A stretch of 51,553 nucleotides of DNA from Polytrichum commune (GCA_950295325.1 OX485803.1:30506001-30557553), one strand, 5' to 3'; counted from the first letter of the stretch, positions 1 to 11,000 are shown. Notes: generated by a model not told the origin, from the letters alone. A program made the numbers and translations.

Positions 1-39
1 GAGAGGGAGAATGCAGTCATCAAGAATCCCAAATGGCAG
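1..39 (+). CDS. 3' end of an upstream exon of the methyltransferase-like/FCP1-like gene
   Basis: The first 39 bases read openly as ERENAVIKNPKWQ and end in CAG followed by a good donor, GTATGT, at position 40. The next exon starts at 157 after ATTGCAG, also in phase 0, so the two join without a frame change. The gene therefore starts to the left of the window and its N-terminus is unknown. The 117-base intron (40-156) carries the first CpG-rich palindrome. Confidence 0.5.
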
Positions 40-56
40 GTATGTCTCAGTATAAT

Positions 57-78
57 TTTACGGACGCGCGTCCGTAAA
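57..78. repeat. CpG-rich palindrome, copy 1 (intronic)
   Basis: A perfect 22-bp palindrome with core ACGGACGCGCGTCCGT flanked by TTT and AAA, lying in the first intron of the methyltransferase-like gene. It stands out from the AT-rich surroundings. Confidence 0.9.
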
Positions 79-156
79 CTTCTTCCCATTTCCTTCCAAT
101 TCTTTAATTCCTTTGATTTAAGCTCTGCTGATTTCTTGTAATACATGGCATTGCAG

Positions 157-1476
157 GCATTCAGCAATGCCATCTTGACAAAGTTCTCCAGCATTGACTT
201 GAAGACAAACGGCATGAAGACGGTGCAGGAGCTGAAGGGGGAACTTAAGCTCATCACCGCCACAGAAGAGACATGGGCAATTTGGTTGCGCCTATTCGAT
301 GCCCACAACAACGGAGACCTTATCAATCCAGATGCAGAAAACATGTATAAGAGCGACTCGAGGGTTAAGGTGCCACCTATCCTGAGAGAGTTCTTTCGTC
401 CCCTCCAAGGATTGCTCGACTCCGAACTGTACAGAGCGGCACAACACATCCTATTGGAGACTCCGAGGAGGACACTGCCCTACCCCAAAATCTTCCTGAA
501 GCGGCCGAAGCACATGAAGCCTTCCACGTACCACATTAAGAAATGGTGCGAATACAGGAAGAAGAAGACCATGGCTATAAGGGAAATTAGCAAGCTGCTG
601 CCCTCCCACAACCTCACTGATACAGATGGTGAAATAATGTGGGAAAACTGGAGGACGCTCAAGGAGGAATATCACATCAATGGGGTCTCCATGCGATCAT
701 TGATAAGAGGCGCATCTCCCTTCCTAGCCCAAAGATCTAGGAGGAACGAGAAAAAAGGGTCTATCGACGAAAGAGAGACGGCGTTGTACGTCCATTTCCT
801 TGACAGAAAAAAGAAAGCAAAATTCGAAGGGGTCGCAAGATTCTGCACTGTTACAACGGCCTTGAAGTTTGGCACATGGGACACACATGCTTCAAGAGCC
901 TCTGTGAGAGATGACCCCCGGGGTTGTCCGTTCGCACTATTTGATTTCCGTGCATTTCCCGGATCTTGGAGACAAAACGCTAGCGGGACCGCTTTCTATG
1001 ACAACTTCTTCAAGGCCTTCAAGAGCTATCGGTCGCCTGCCCTCTTCGAGCCAAATGTGTGGCTCTGGATCGTAGATCAAGAGAGGTCCGCATCGGTCGT
1101 CCAGCTTTACACATCGACGATGAAGCTCCAATACGATCTTTACCACAGCACATACATCCCCGCGAAGACGGAAGGGATCAGTGTTATTGAAAATGCAAGA
1201 GGGGCGAAGCAGGTCGGGGCTTTGGCACTTTATTTCTTGACACACAAGTCTTCACCAAGTGGGCGGATGCCTATCAAAGCGCAGAACGTGTTCAAGAAAG
1301 TATACTCGTTGCCACCACCACACCCCAAGGAGCTTGTCGCGGAGACTATGTATGCAATCTACCCGGCGTACGAGCTCCGAATGGATTTTTATATTGGAGT
1401 CTTGAAGGCTGTGACTGTGATGAGTGAAACAGTTTACAACGTCTTCGGAGGCACCAAATTTGTTTATGCGGCATTG
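157..1476 (+). CDS. Exon encoding a degenerate beta-class DNA methyltransferase-like domain
   Basis: This is an open 440-codon exon. It begins after a TTGCAG acceptor at 151-156 and ends at TTG before a strong GTAAGT donor at 1477. I do not recognise the protein by name. The motif order suggests an N4-cytosine/N6-adenine methyltransferase of the beta arrangement. A DPPY-like position appears as FDFRAFPGSW (about 937-966), followed by a strand reading VWLWIVDQ and then GALALYFLTHK. PPPHPKELVAETMY (about 1312-1350) resembles the usual His-Pro-x-x-Lys-Pro segment. The SAM-binding FxGxG region is VYNVFGGTKFVYAAL at the exon end, and it continues over the intron as MLGLQVNSFVEARD. The DPPY Asp-Pro-Pro and the second Gly of FxGxG are not canonical, so catalysis is doubtful. 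An in-frame ATG at 145 lies in the preceding intron by this model; if that intron is retained, it could start the protein. Confidence 0.55.
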
Positions 1477-1522
1477 GTAAGTACTTGTATGCACCTCTTT
1501 CCATGGTTCATCTGAATTGAAA

Positions 1523-1544
1523 TTTACGGCCGCGCGTCCGTAAC
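1523..1544. repeat. CpG-rich palindrome, copy 2 (intronic)
   Basis: Same 22-bp motif as at 57-78 with core ACGGCCGCGCGTCCGT, so one base of the left arm differs. It lies in the 197-base intron 1477-1673. Confidence 0.85.
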
Positions 1545-1571
1545 ATTGGCCACACAAATATGCAGTGTAAA

Positions 1572-1593
1572 TTTACGGCCGCGCGACCGTAAA
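1572..1593. repeat. CpG-rich palindrome, copy 3 (intronic)
   Basis: Core ACGGCCGCGCGACCGT flanked by TTT and AAA. It starts 49 bases after copy 2 begins and lies in the same intron. The two copies share the GGCC variant, suggesting one arose from the other. Confidence 0.85.
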
Positions 1594-1673
1594 TTGCAGT
1601 GCTTCATGATTATATTTGTCCTCATATTTGCTCGCAACAATGGAATGACTATAATTTCCTTGTTTTGGTGCAG

Positions 1674-3143
1674 ATGCTTGGGTTGCAGGTAAATTCGTTT
1701 GTGGAGGCTCGCGACATGGATGAGGCGAATACTCATAGGGTTCTTGCCTCGAAAATGGATATCGAAGACATCATCGATGTCCTTACCCCCCATCATGTGG
1801 TGCCTCTTGCCTCAAGAGAAGAGAGAACTCCTGCGACGGAGTGGGACAGTGACGGAGACCAAGAGCCCGTCTCCCCAAGAGAGCAGCCAGCCAGACAAGA
1901 TCACGTGCCCGGCCTTGTTCATGATCCTGTTCATCCTCATCAATTTGTCTTGGGCGAAGACCACATGGATACAGAGGGGGCGCAGGAAGACTTCACTCCA
2001 ATAAGGGTCCATCCTACCCCTATTTCCTCTCCCTTTGGGACTCCCACTTCTCGAGTTGGGTTTCCTTCCACTGCGGGTCCATCGCGTGCTGCTGGGCTTA
2101 TGGCAGAGAAGGATGTGGACGTTGCGACAGAAGCCGGATGCACAGCCTCATCTGGAGGGGGATCTGAACAGGCAGAGCTACCACCTATGGAGGGTAGAGA
2201 TGTGCTGGAGTTGATTTTGAAGCCGGATATCGCCTCATACCGTGAGAGTCGTCGACAGAGGAAGAAAACTCCTTACAACGAGTACCCTGAAGGCGCCGTC
2301 TTGGAACTCTCCGATGAAGACGAGGATGAGGTTAGGATGTACAATGCCCTCTCTGCCTTGCCTTCTGAACCTGGCAAGGTGAAGAAAGAGCCGATGTCTG
2401 TGGCCGAATTGGACGAGAAGCTGGAGAAGAGAATGTAGGAAGAGCTTGACCAACGGCTTCAAGAAGCTAACGAGGAGCACGCCAAAAAGATGGCCGCCAT
2501 CCAAGCTGAGATGGAGGAGGCTAGGTTGGAGTCTGCTCGAAGGCACGCCGATCTCATGGCTCAAAATCAACAATTCTTGGCCCAGAGCCAACAATTTATG
2601 AGCCTCATGCAGAGCTTGCAAGCAAGACCCCCAGTAATGTATGCAGCTCCCGAAGCCGGCATGTCGATGCCTCCCACTCTCATGCGGCCTCCGTCTAGTA
2701 GCCATACGGTGTACATACCAGAGCATACCTATCCAGCCCCCGCCTTGTATGTCCCGCCCTCTCCCCAGGTTGCCGACACCCCAGAGCCCTCCTCTCATAG
2801 CGTACGAGAGGAGGAGAGACCTGCACGTTATACGGTAGGTGCTCACGAGAAAGGCGCCATTGAAGACATCACAACCATTGGCAGCCAAGAAGATGAAGAT
2901 ATGCGGGGCAGCCAAGAGGATGAACATATGCGGGGCAGCCAAGAAGATGAACATATGCGGGGCAACCAAGACACCACAGATGAAGATCAACCTCATGTCG
3001 ATACCCAGGGGTCGCAAGCGGCTGGAGGCGCCTTGGTGGTGGAGGATAGCATGCACAATTTTGCGGACGCGCGTCCGGAACCTGTGCCCACGATGGGGCC
3101 TGGTGAGGGAGGCACTGCTGGCGAGGACCTCTCCGCTGAAGAG
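1674..3143 (+). CDS. Exon with the end of the MTase-like motif I, acidic/coiled-coil linker and short tandem repeats (one in-frame TAG)
   Basis: The exon begins after GGTGCAG at 1667-1673, so MLGLQVNSFVEARD completes the SAM-binding-like motif of the previous exon in phase 0. A long, low-complexity, acidic and Ser/Pro-rich region follows, then a helical stretch with coiled-coil character (KLEKRM, then EELDQRLQEANEEHAKKM and AEMEEARLESARRHADLMAQ). Next come a Pro-rich part and a near-perfect 9-residue repeat (GSQEDEHMR type, 2880-2966). Codon 2436-2438 is TAG, in the middle of the helical stretch. The frame continues intact for 235 codons beyond it, so this is a recent nonsense change, a sequencing error, or a readthrough site. 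The exon ends at GAG 3141-3143 before GTAATC; without that splice the frame stops at 3156-3158. Confidence 0.5.
2880..2966 (+). repeat. 27-bp in-frame tandem repeat
   Basis: Three near-identical 27-bp units plus a partial fourth encode GSQEDEDMR, GSQEDEHMR, GSQEDEHMR and GNQ. The unit length keeps the frame. It makes an acidic, disordered-looking segment in the linker of the methyltransferase-like protein. Confidence 0.85.
3060..3081. repeat. CpG-rich palindrome, copy 4 (inside an exon)
   Basis: Core GCGGACGCGCGTCCGG within the coding frame, translated as FADARPE. The frame stays open on both sides, so the motif is tolerated in the acidic linker just before the exon end. Confidence 0.85.
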
Positions 3144-3171
3144 GTAATCCACCTTTGAGCTTGCCTCCCAC

Positions 3172-3193
3172 GTTACGGACGCGCGTCCGAAAC
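3172..3193. repeat. CpG-rich palindrome, copy 5
   Basis: Core ACGGACGCGCGTCCGA. It lies 29 bases after the proposed donor at 3144, in the intron before the FCP1-like exon (or in the 3' UTR if that intron is not spliced). Confidence 0.85.
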
Positions 3194-3483
3194 TTCCTTG
3201 TCTGCCAACTTCGTGGCGTGTACATATTGTCGAGTTCGATGCTCGACTTCGCCCGGCGGGTGGATGCAATTTTGCCAGCATAGATTCAATTAGTTTTAGG
3301 GGAGACCTTTTGTGACAATGTAAATTATTCGCGAAATGTATTAAACCAATCACATTAATACAAATTTTTTGAACTGCGTATTCGTATTTTTTTTGCCTTA
3401 TATTTGTTTGTTGAGTTTGTGCATGCTTGTCAATTGGTTTTCATGGGTAGTACCATTCACCTAGATAGTATTTTCCATCACAG

Positions 3484-4251
3484 GGTCCGTCGGAGATATG
3501 TCGCAACCCCGCTGAAAGACCAAGCCGGCCCATGAGGAAACCGTTCATAATATTTGACCTCAATGGGGTGCTTTGTCATTCCATGCATATTTCCAATAGT
3601 GCGTCGAAGGGTCCCTTCCGTAGTCCACAAGACATGGATTACGGCGGACAGTTCGATACTCTCATTAACAAGAAGGTTGTACGGGCCCGGCCGGGGTTGA
3701 GGTGCTTCCTTCGTGATGTCCTTGGCTTGGCCCATGTCATCATCTGGAGCTCTATGCTCATGGACAACACGAAGGCCATCGTCGGTTTCCTTTTCCGAGA
3801 ACTCGCAATGCCATGCTTGCTTCTCGGTCAAGAACACTGCGATGACCTTTATGACCGTAATGGCAACATTGTACCCAAGGTCGGAGGAGGCCGAGGGCCT
3901 CAATTCCTAAAGGTACTGAGGAAGAACCTTTGGGTGGGCGTCCCTATGTTGGAGGGGGTGCCCCACGGTTGTTGGCCCACCCCGGAGAACACGCTCCTCA
4001 TTGACGACAGCCCGGCAAAGAGTATTCTCAATCCCCCGGGCAGTTGCATATTCCCGGATCCTTGGGAGAGTGATAGAAATGACAACTTTCTAGAGAATGA
4101 ACTAGGACCCTACATTAGGAGGCTTGCCTATCACCCCGGAAGTGTCCCGGATTTTGTCCTCTCCAACCCCATTGGCAATAGGCCTCTAGGCCCAAGAGAT
4201 GAGGAATTTAGGAGGTTGTACGGCTATGCCAAACTCAATAAATTAATATGA
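3484..4251 (+). CDS. FCP1/NIF-type HAD phosphatase-like domain, probably the C-terminal exon of the upstream gene
   Basis: The frame is open from the acceptor CATCACAG (3476-3483) to TGA at 4249-4251 (255 residues), and it joins the previous exon in phase 0. The first in-frame ATG is at 3532, so it could also be an independent gene. HAD motifs are visible: motif I FDLNGVLC (about 3553-3576), motif II VIIWSSM (about 3736-3756), and the double-Asp motif TLLIDDSPAKS (about 3991-4023). In FCP1/SCP phosphatases motif I is DxDx(T/V). Here the second acid is Asn (DLNG), which I associate with a plant NIF-domain subfamily and which may lower or alter phosphatase activity. Enzymes of the family dephosphorylate phospho-Ser peptides such as the RNA polymerase II tail; the substrate here is unknown. 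The domain call is firm, but the fusion to the MTase-like exons is a splice-based inference. Confidence 0.7.
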   Translation, partial: GPSEICRNPAERPSRPMRKPFIIFDLNGVLCHSMHISNSASKGPFRSPQDMDYGGQFDTLINKKVVRARPGLRCFLRDVLGLAHVIIWSSMLMDNTKAIVGFLFRELAMPCLLLGQEHCDDLYDRNGNIVPKVGGGRGPQFLKVLRKNLWVGVPMLEGVPHGCWPTPENTLLIDDSPAKSILNPPGSCIFPDPWESDRNDNFLENELGPYIRRLAYHPGSVPDFVLSNPIGNRPLGPRDEEFRRLYGYAKLNKLI

Positions 4252-4339
4252 GAACTGCTTTTTGGGTTTGTACTTGGACTCTCCATGTTTATATCTAACA
4301 TTTCTCCCCGTATTTTGTAAATGTATTTTTGTGTCTTAG

Positions 4340-5224
4340 TTGCCTCACCAAGCATCCCAAAGTCTCGTCTATGGCATGTGTGCATCTAAACCGGGCCCCA
4401 GCTCCCCTTCCATCGGTGTGACCGACATTTCAATGCCTTCACTATTTCAATTTTCAGCCGTCGATGCCGCCTCTGCTGTTGATTACTCCAAAGACTCGGG
4501 GTTTGAAGACGGAGTTGTCGATAGCCCTCCTCCAAAGGTTGCAAAACTCAATTACGCTCCATCTCCATCTCCATCTCCCCTCCGCAATGAGAAGCACGTT
4601 CGAAACCCGCGGTCGACCAGACGCCTTTGTATGGATGAACCCCAAATTGGTGTCCCGGCGTTTACAAGCGTCCCTGTTGTGCTTGTGGCCCCCCTCGATG
4701 TCGCAGAAGCTCAAACCACCGCCCCGCAGGCCAAGGTGCCCAATTATTGGCATTCTCAAGTTTTTTCTTCATGATTTCCGTGGATTAGTGCATTTCATAT
4801 TATTGGGTTTTTCGGACTTCCATCCGTAACTTATACTAACCCACATCATTATATGTATTTATGGTCATTGTTTCAGACCCCAATACACATGAATGTGGGC
4901 CGTTCATCCTCGACTTCGTCATTGGATAGGCGAACACTGAAGACTGCTTCTTGCGAGTCTGATCGTTGTTTGGCCCTACGGAAGAGTGAAAGACGTTCAT
5001 TTTCCCAATCGCATTCATATTCCACTTATTCGGTAGGGGGTCGGCAAATATGGGCAAATGGCACATATTCGGGGTTGACAAATACACAAGGTTTTAGCCG
5101 CGGACCCGAGATCTTTAGAGCCATGGAGGCCATGAAAGCAAAAGAACGTGAAAAGGCCATAAATGCTAATAATAGTATTGCAAAAGCAAAAGTAGTGAGT
5201 CGTAATCATGATCCGAACGTATAG
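4340..5224 (+). CDS. Two-exon serine-rich open reading frame, possibly further exons of the same gene
   Basis: I do not recognise this protein. Exon a (4340-4741) follows a T-rich tract and TCTTAG acceptor, reads LPHQASQSLVYGMCASK onwards, and ends AAG before GTGCCC. Exon b (4877-5224) follows GTTTCAG and starts TPIHMNVGRSSSTSSLDRRT in phase 0. It ends with a Lys/Glu-rich helix (IFRAMEAMKAKEREKAI) and a TAG stop at 5222-5224. The joined product is about 249 residues, rich in Ser, Pro and basic residues, with no membrane segment. Exon a lies only 88 bases past the FCP1-like stop codon, so a shared transcript is plausible. I could not find a convincing phase-0 donor in the preceding exon. Confidence 0.35.
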
Positions 5225-7846
5225 GCTATATTAACATACATGTAGTTGTGGAATTATGTTTCTAGGACTTTCGCCTAATATTGGATATTCCACTTGTATT
5301 TTGTACTTCAACCCCTATTCAATAAATATGATATTGATTTTCCATATGCAAATGTTTTCATATATCCCATTTTCTTATTTTTATGTGTGGTTCCATGCAT
5401 TTGAGTCTCTTATTTGTTTCCAAAATTGGGAACATAGCATATTTTTAGTGTTTTCCTTCCTACAAATGTGAAAGCCACGTCCTTAAATAGTCTCAAAATC
5501 AACAAAAAGTCTCCAATTACCGAATATAGTGTTTTGTTTGCTTGTTTGGTATATGGGTAAGGTTTTGTATTCTTCTTTGTAATTTCTCATAGTTTTTTGG
5601 GAGCATTGTTGACGTAGAGGGGAGGGGGGGGGGGCAATGTCACCTCATGTCTAACATACATATTCAAAATTGGTGCCAAAGCAAGGGAGTTTGGTTTAGT
5701 AATCATCCCAATCACAACCCCCTAAAGGGAAGTCTATTGTCTTGATTGCATCTCACCATCAAGCACTAGTGGCTAAAGGCATTTTGATACTAAGTGCAAC
5801 GAATGAAACTAGTGTCAATAAGAAAAGAAACCATTTGCTCTAGTTGGGGATTCTAAATTAAAGGAAGTTAGATCTTGTTGGGGATCTAATAGACAATCAA
5901 GGGGCATTGTGGCGACAACAATTGGCGGCATTGTGAGTACGTGAGCAATTGGTATGTGCAAAACGTGGGTTGGTTCAAGAAGAGCCACCGCTTATCAAAG
6001 TGATTGAAATTTGTTATTTAAACCGTTAGCTCAGTTGAGTGTCATTGAGTTGAAGGTTCTCTAGGATGCCCTACATGATTCTTACTATGATGTGGAGGTG
6101 AATTACAAAATTGGCTTGTTTGAGGAAATGTGGTAGTACAAACCTCCAGTTGCTTGTTAAATTGTTTTGGGTAGGATTTCAGGCAAAGGTTGTAGCAATG
6201 TTTTTAGCATATTGTAGTTCGGAGCGCTAGATTTAGACTTAGGGTTTGGATTTTATGTCTTGAGCATAGAAAGCTAGATGTTATGTATTGAATGGTTTTA
6301 ACGACTCAAACTTGAACAATGACAAAAATTGCTTCATATCTTAATGTGTGAACCTCAAATAAACTTTTTGATTGGTGTTGGATGGTTGTACTCTAATGCT
6401 ACATGTATGTATGCAGTTGTGTTTTTAAACACAAGTTTTGGAAGCATTTACATGTGTTTTTAAAGAACAAGCATTGTGTGACCATTTTTCATGTGTGTAT
6501 GTTTTGAATAGAGTGCATACTAGGAAGCTAAATTGTGTGCATGTTGTATTGATGTGTGAATTATGATCTTGTATTTGTAAGTGTAGATTTTACATGATAT
6601 CAACAAAAACTATAATTCATAAATACTATATGCCATGTAAAAGAAGAATAAATACCAAGTTAATCTACCCATAGGGTCCTAAAAAATAGTGAATGTTAGA
6701 AAATTACATAATAGTAGGGTCTAGTATAATACCCAATATGTGATCACTTAAAAGAAGGAAAAGAAACTCTTCACTTCGACCTCTTATGATTTTACACCTC
6801 AACCCCAATTTTGAAACTTGAAATGACAATTTGCACACTTCGCAATTGCTAACCATATGAGACAACGCCCAACCCCATCTAATCCGATAGTCCCAAATGT
6901 TTGTGGAGCTGGAAGTGCCCACAATAGGCCCACGTTGCTTACACAACATCATGCTGCATGTAAGTAATAAACAACAATGGAATTGGGTGCCGAGCCTATT
7001 TGAGTCATCCGAGTCTACCAACCAAATCTTGAGTTGGAGCACCTACATGATTCACATGCTTGTGACTACTTGCCAGTTTCAATGACCAGCCTATGTCGTG
7101 CGGTAAGCAACAATGTTTATTGAGTCACGTGATGTCTAAGGTAGAGGTTGCTAACCCCATTACCCCACTCACGCCTGCACCCGCCTCCCAACCGCCAACA
7201 CTCCCCTATCTTAAACTAGTCCCCATAAAAAAAGGCATGCCTAGACCTATGGAGTGACATTTTGAGCTACCATTAGTGGCGTCACCTCATACCAGGCTTG
7301 CACTACCTTCATATAAGATAGGACATGGGCTTTGTTCTATCTCAGGTTAACTCAAGTTGGGTTTAGGGTGACTTGTTAATACCGAACTGACCATTAGGGT
7401 CACACCAGAGGGGGGGGGGGGGGAGGACAACTATCCTACATAAAGGGGCCGGCTTTGTACTTGGAATCTTTTGGTTTTTCACATTGGGGGAGCTCGGATA
7501 ATATGCAGGTTAATGCAAAGGGAGGAAGTACCCCTACAGTGACGCTTGGTCAAACATGATCACGGTAGAGTAGAACGGGCTCCCATCCACGTCGGGGTAA
7601 ACGAAACCCAGACGTTGTTTTTATTTTATTTATTTAGTTATTTTATGCATGTTAATGTTGATGTTTGTTGGTTGATGCGGCCGGTTTAGGGTGTTGTTAG
7701 GGCCACATTGGTTGATGCCAGTTTTAGGTTGATGTTGGTGTTGATTGAGTGGGTGATTAAGGTGTCATTAGGGCTAAGGGTGGCTAATCAGAGGGTGATT
7801 ATTGCTTGGAATAGGGTTTTCATGGTTGCACTACGGATCAATGATT
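5225..7846. other. AT-rich intergenic sequence without a supported gene
   Basis: I see no conserved protein, splice-consistent exon or RNA gene here. It contains G runs at about 5624-5634 and 7411-7423. A segment near 7535-7620 (around GGGCTCCCATCCAC) is loosely repeated at about 12090-12165 (around AGGCTCCCATTCAC), which points to an old dispersed repeat. Confidence 0.6.
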
Positions 7847-8096
7847 AGGGAGAACTGGCAGTTAGTTACAGATGAACCGGTTGAGTTTGAGAAATAAGCG
7901 GTTGAAGTTCAAGACTTCAGGAGAATTACCGACCACTTTGGAGGAATCTATGGAATATACCTCAAATTAATATAGAAATAACCGAAGAATGTCAACATGT
8001 AACTGGTTGGACTTGCAAACACTAGGATCTCAACCGATTATGCCCTAAAATCTCCACCATCACTGCTACGGATCTGGACATTGGTGATGGATTTTC
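7847..8096 (+). repeat. Dispersed repeat family A, copy 1
   Basis: This segment (around GATGAACCGGTTGAG and AACTGGTTGGACTTG) recurs at about 16641-16842 inside myosin intron 21 and at about 47416-47650, all in the same orientation. Copy 1 has a short extra stretch near its end. No terminal inverted repeat or coding capacity is visible, so the class (SINE, LTR fragment or other) is open. Confidence 0.7.
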
Positions 8097-11000
8097 AGCC
8101 AGATTATTGATTGATCTCTTTGACTTAATGTCTTCATACGATTATTGATTGATCTCTTCTTTGTCATTCACCCGAGATCTATCGACCTAGATCTCTATGC
8201 ATTTTATGCATAAACCCTTCGACGATTTATTTCCAGCAATTTCTATCATTACTTCTTATACACAATTCTTGTTTTTCATCGGATTTCTTATCATCCCTTC
8301 TCATCGATATCTATCATCACTTCTTATAAACAATTCCTATTTTTCATAAGATATTACATGTTAACCATGTACTCATATTTAATCATAGTTTTCATGTTTT
8401 AATCTCATGTCATGTGCCTCACACTTTGTTATGTTACATTTCAAATGTGTGTTGCATCCCTAATCACAACAAGATTTCAGGGCACGTACACAATATGGAT
8501 ACTTACTCATACTAGATTCAAGCCCTTAATCACTTATTGCATCCCTAACCTTTATAGATCTAACATCTACATACCCTTAATAATACAAATCTAAACTAGT
8601 ATATAGATCTAAGATCTATATATTCTCTTTTAAGATGCTAGTATAATTGGGTCCCTATCATCCTTACTCCATGTGTATATGGGAAGTACATATACTTACA
8701 TGCAAGTTCTTGCATAATATATAGACCCAAATTCTCTATGTAGAGAATAGATTCTCATTATTAGTAGTATCAAAAAAGTGATATCAATCCTCTACAATAA
8801 ATATTGTGTTTGATGTCACTTACTCTTTGGAATTGCACAATGCTATAACCATTTTCAATATATCTCAATTTTTGTCAGCAAAGGTCAAATTGGTTCTAAG
8901 GACATTATAGAACACAAACATCTTTAGTTAGTAAAAAAAAGTACCACATGTACATTGTGAACCATAGTGCAACATATATATGTGAGCTACAAGCCCTTAA
9001 TTACTTATTGCATTACTAAGCTACACACATTTAAGAACTATGCCCTTAATCGCATGCTATATAGATGCTATATAGATGGTTTAGGAGGTAGGCCTACAAA
9101 GGGAAGGGGGTTGGTTTTGGGCACAAAGGGCGTTGGCTGTGAAGTGTAACAGGCCGATATTAGTTCTACCCGGGGTTGGGATGGGAATTGGGACGGGTTG
9201 GTACCTGAGTTGCAAGGGAATCGGATTTTGCTTGTTGTCAAGTCGTACTCGGGTTGCAATAAGATAGATTCTTAGTCTAGACCGGATGGGATCATGTTGG
9301 TGGCTAGGTGGCTTTGGGGCTTTACCATTGGTTGGTCTTTGATGGTTGTTGGATCTAGTACCATGAAACGTGGAACCTTGTTCTAACCATCCATGAAAAG
9401 AAATTACCGAAATCAGTCCCAACTTGATCAAAATTATGACACCCTATAGATTCCCAATGGGGTCTTGATTAGGAATGGGCGCCTCTACTCTATGTCTCGG
9501 GGGGTGCACTGTACTAAACATGTACGAGTATACGTGAGTGCACAAGAGGGGTATTGATTTGGACCTTGCCGTATTACGTATACATATGGTATACATGTTA
9601 TAATTTATAGTTACGTACATATATGGAAGGCCTTTAAAAAGTATACAATAATTGTACTTGTATGGTACTGTTATTATACTACATATCATAAGTTTTCATA
9701 TTGGATGAAATTAGGATTAACTAGGATTAATGATTTTTGTTAGCAACCTTATAGGGTAGTATGAACCATGTACAAGGTGTCAAGGTAATATCGGGGAAAG
9801 AGGCAGTATTAGGGTTTTGAAATGATTCGTTCAGCTCAAAGTAACAAGGAGATTGGTTTATGTTGGTATCAAAAAGGGGCTAACAACAAGTGGACATATG
9901 ATCTTACTGATCATTTGATGGTAGACTTAGAGACAATAATTGCATTGGCTACAATGACATATATTGGTGAATCAAATGTTTATGAGGTACATCCGGGAGA
10001 TGAAAAAGTTTTCAACGACTTTGCTGATGAAAGCTAGGATATTTTGTTATACATATTATAGGGGTTGATTATTGTTCAAAAGTATATTTGTATACTTATG
10101 TTAATGACTATATATGAATGGATGTTTTTTTGCGTATACATATTGTCACTTGTATATTTATTGTTGCAATTGTATGTGTATTACTTCATTTCACAAAAAA
10201 TAACTTGTATATAGGGGGTTTTTAGAGTATGCAGTGAACGCACGTGATTCTAGGTTTTAATGAAAGATGCACCCCCCGAGCTCTATGTGCTATGTTAGGT
10301 GCCTTCATGGAGATATCCATGAAATCATGATACAACCCTTCTACTGTAGTTTTCATTGTAGGTGCCTCAAAAAAATTTCAATGAAATTTACTTTTAAATA
10401 GCCATCTTTTTGTCAAAGTCAAACTTCTCCCTTCATTTCACCAAAATTGGGGTACTAACACTAATTGAATACTCCTTAAATGTTATAGAATATCTAAAGT
10501 AGAGAAAAAATTCTTACAAAAACATGAGTTTTTGAAAGACTTTAAGGGAACATAGTAATTGTAAAAAATGTCATAATCACATGTGACCTTTTTTTTTCAA
10601 GGCCAACTCAATTTCTAGTCTTGTAAAGAGCACTTCAACTTTGGAAAAAAAATGTATTTAAAACTAATTTTTGTATGGGCACCTATGGTGCAAGTTCATA
10701 GAATAAAGAAGTCTTTTATGTCATGAATGTTAGGTTTTGATTACTATCAAGAGTGTTTGAAGTAACAATGAAGAACATAACATCACAATATAAAAAGACT
10801 TCTTCCCACATTATCACTTGCACATGCTACTAGCATTTTGTAGATACATCTAGATGTAATTGGCAGAAACTACCTCCAAAGACCAATTCAAGCCAGGCTT
10901 CCTTGTATTTGAGAAACCTGGTATTTGTGACATTTTTGCATGCCATGTGACGTTTTTACAAATACCATGTTAGGGTAACTTTTTTGCCTTGGGGGAGGTT

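Noticed and set aside
2235-3353. A 372-codon open frame on the minus strand opposite the fusion gene linker
   Set aside because: It mirrors the acidic, repeat-rich + strand exon, has no recognisable domain, and its repeats are the antisense of the 27-bp units.
9822-10037. A 71-codon open frame starting MIRSAQSNKEIGLCWYQKG
   Set aside because: No domain, no splice or promoter context, and AT-rich like its surroundings. Could be a relic but cannot be supported.
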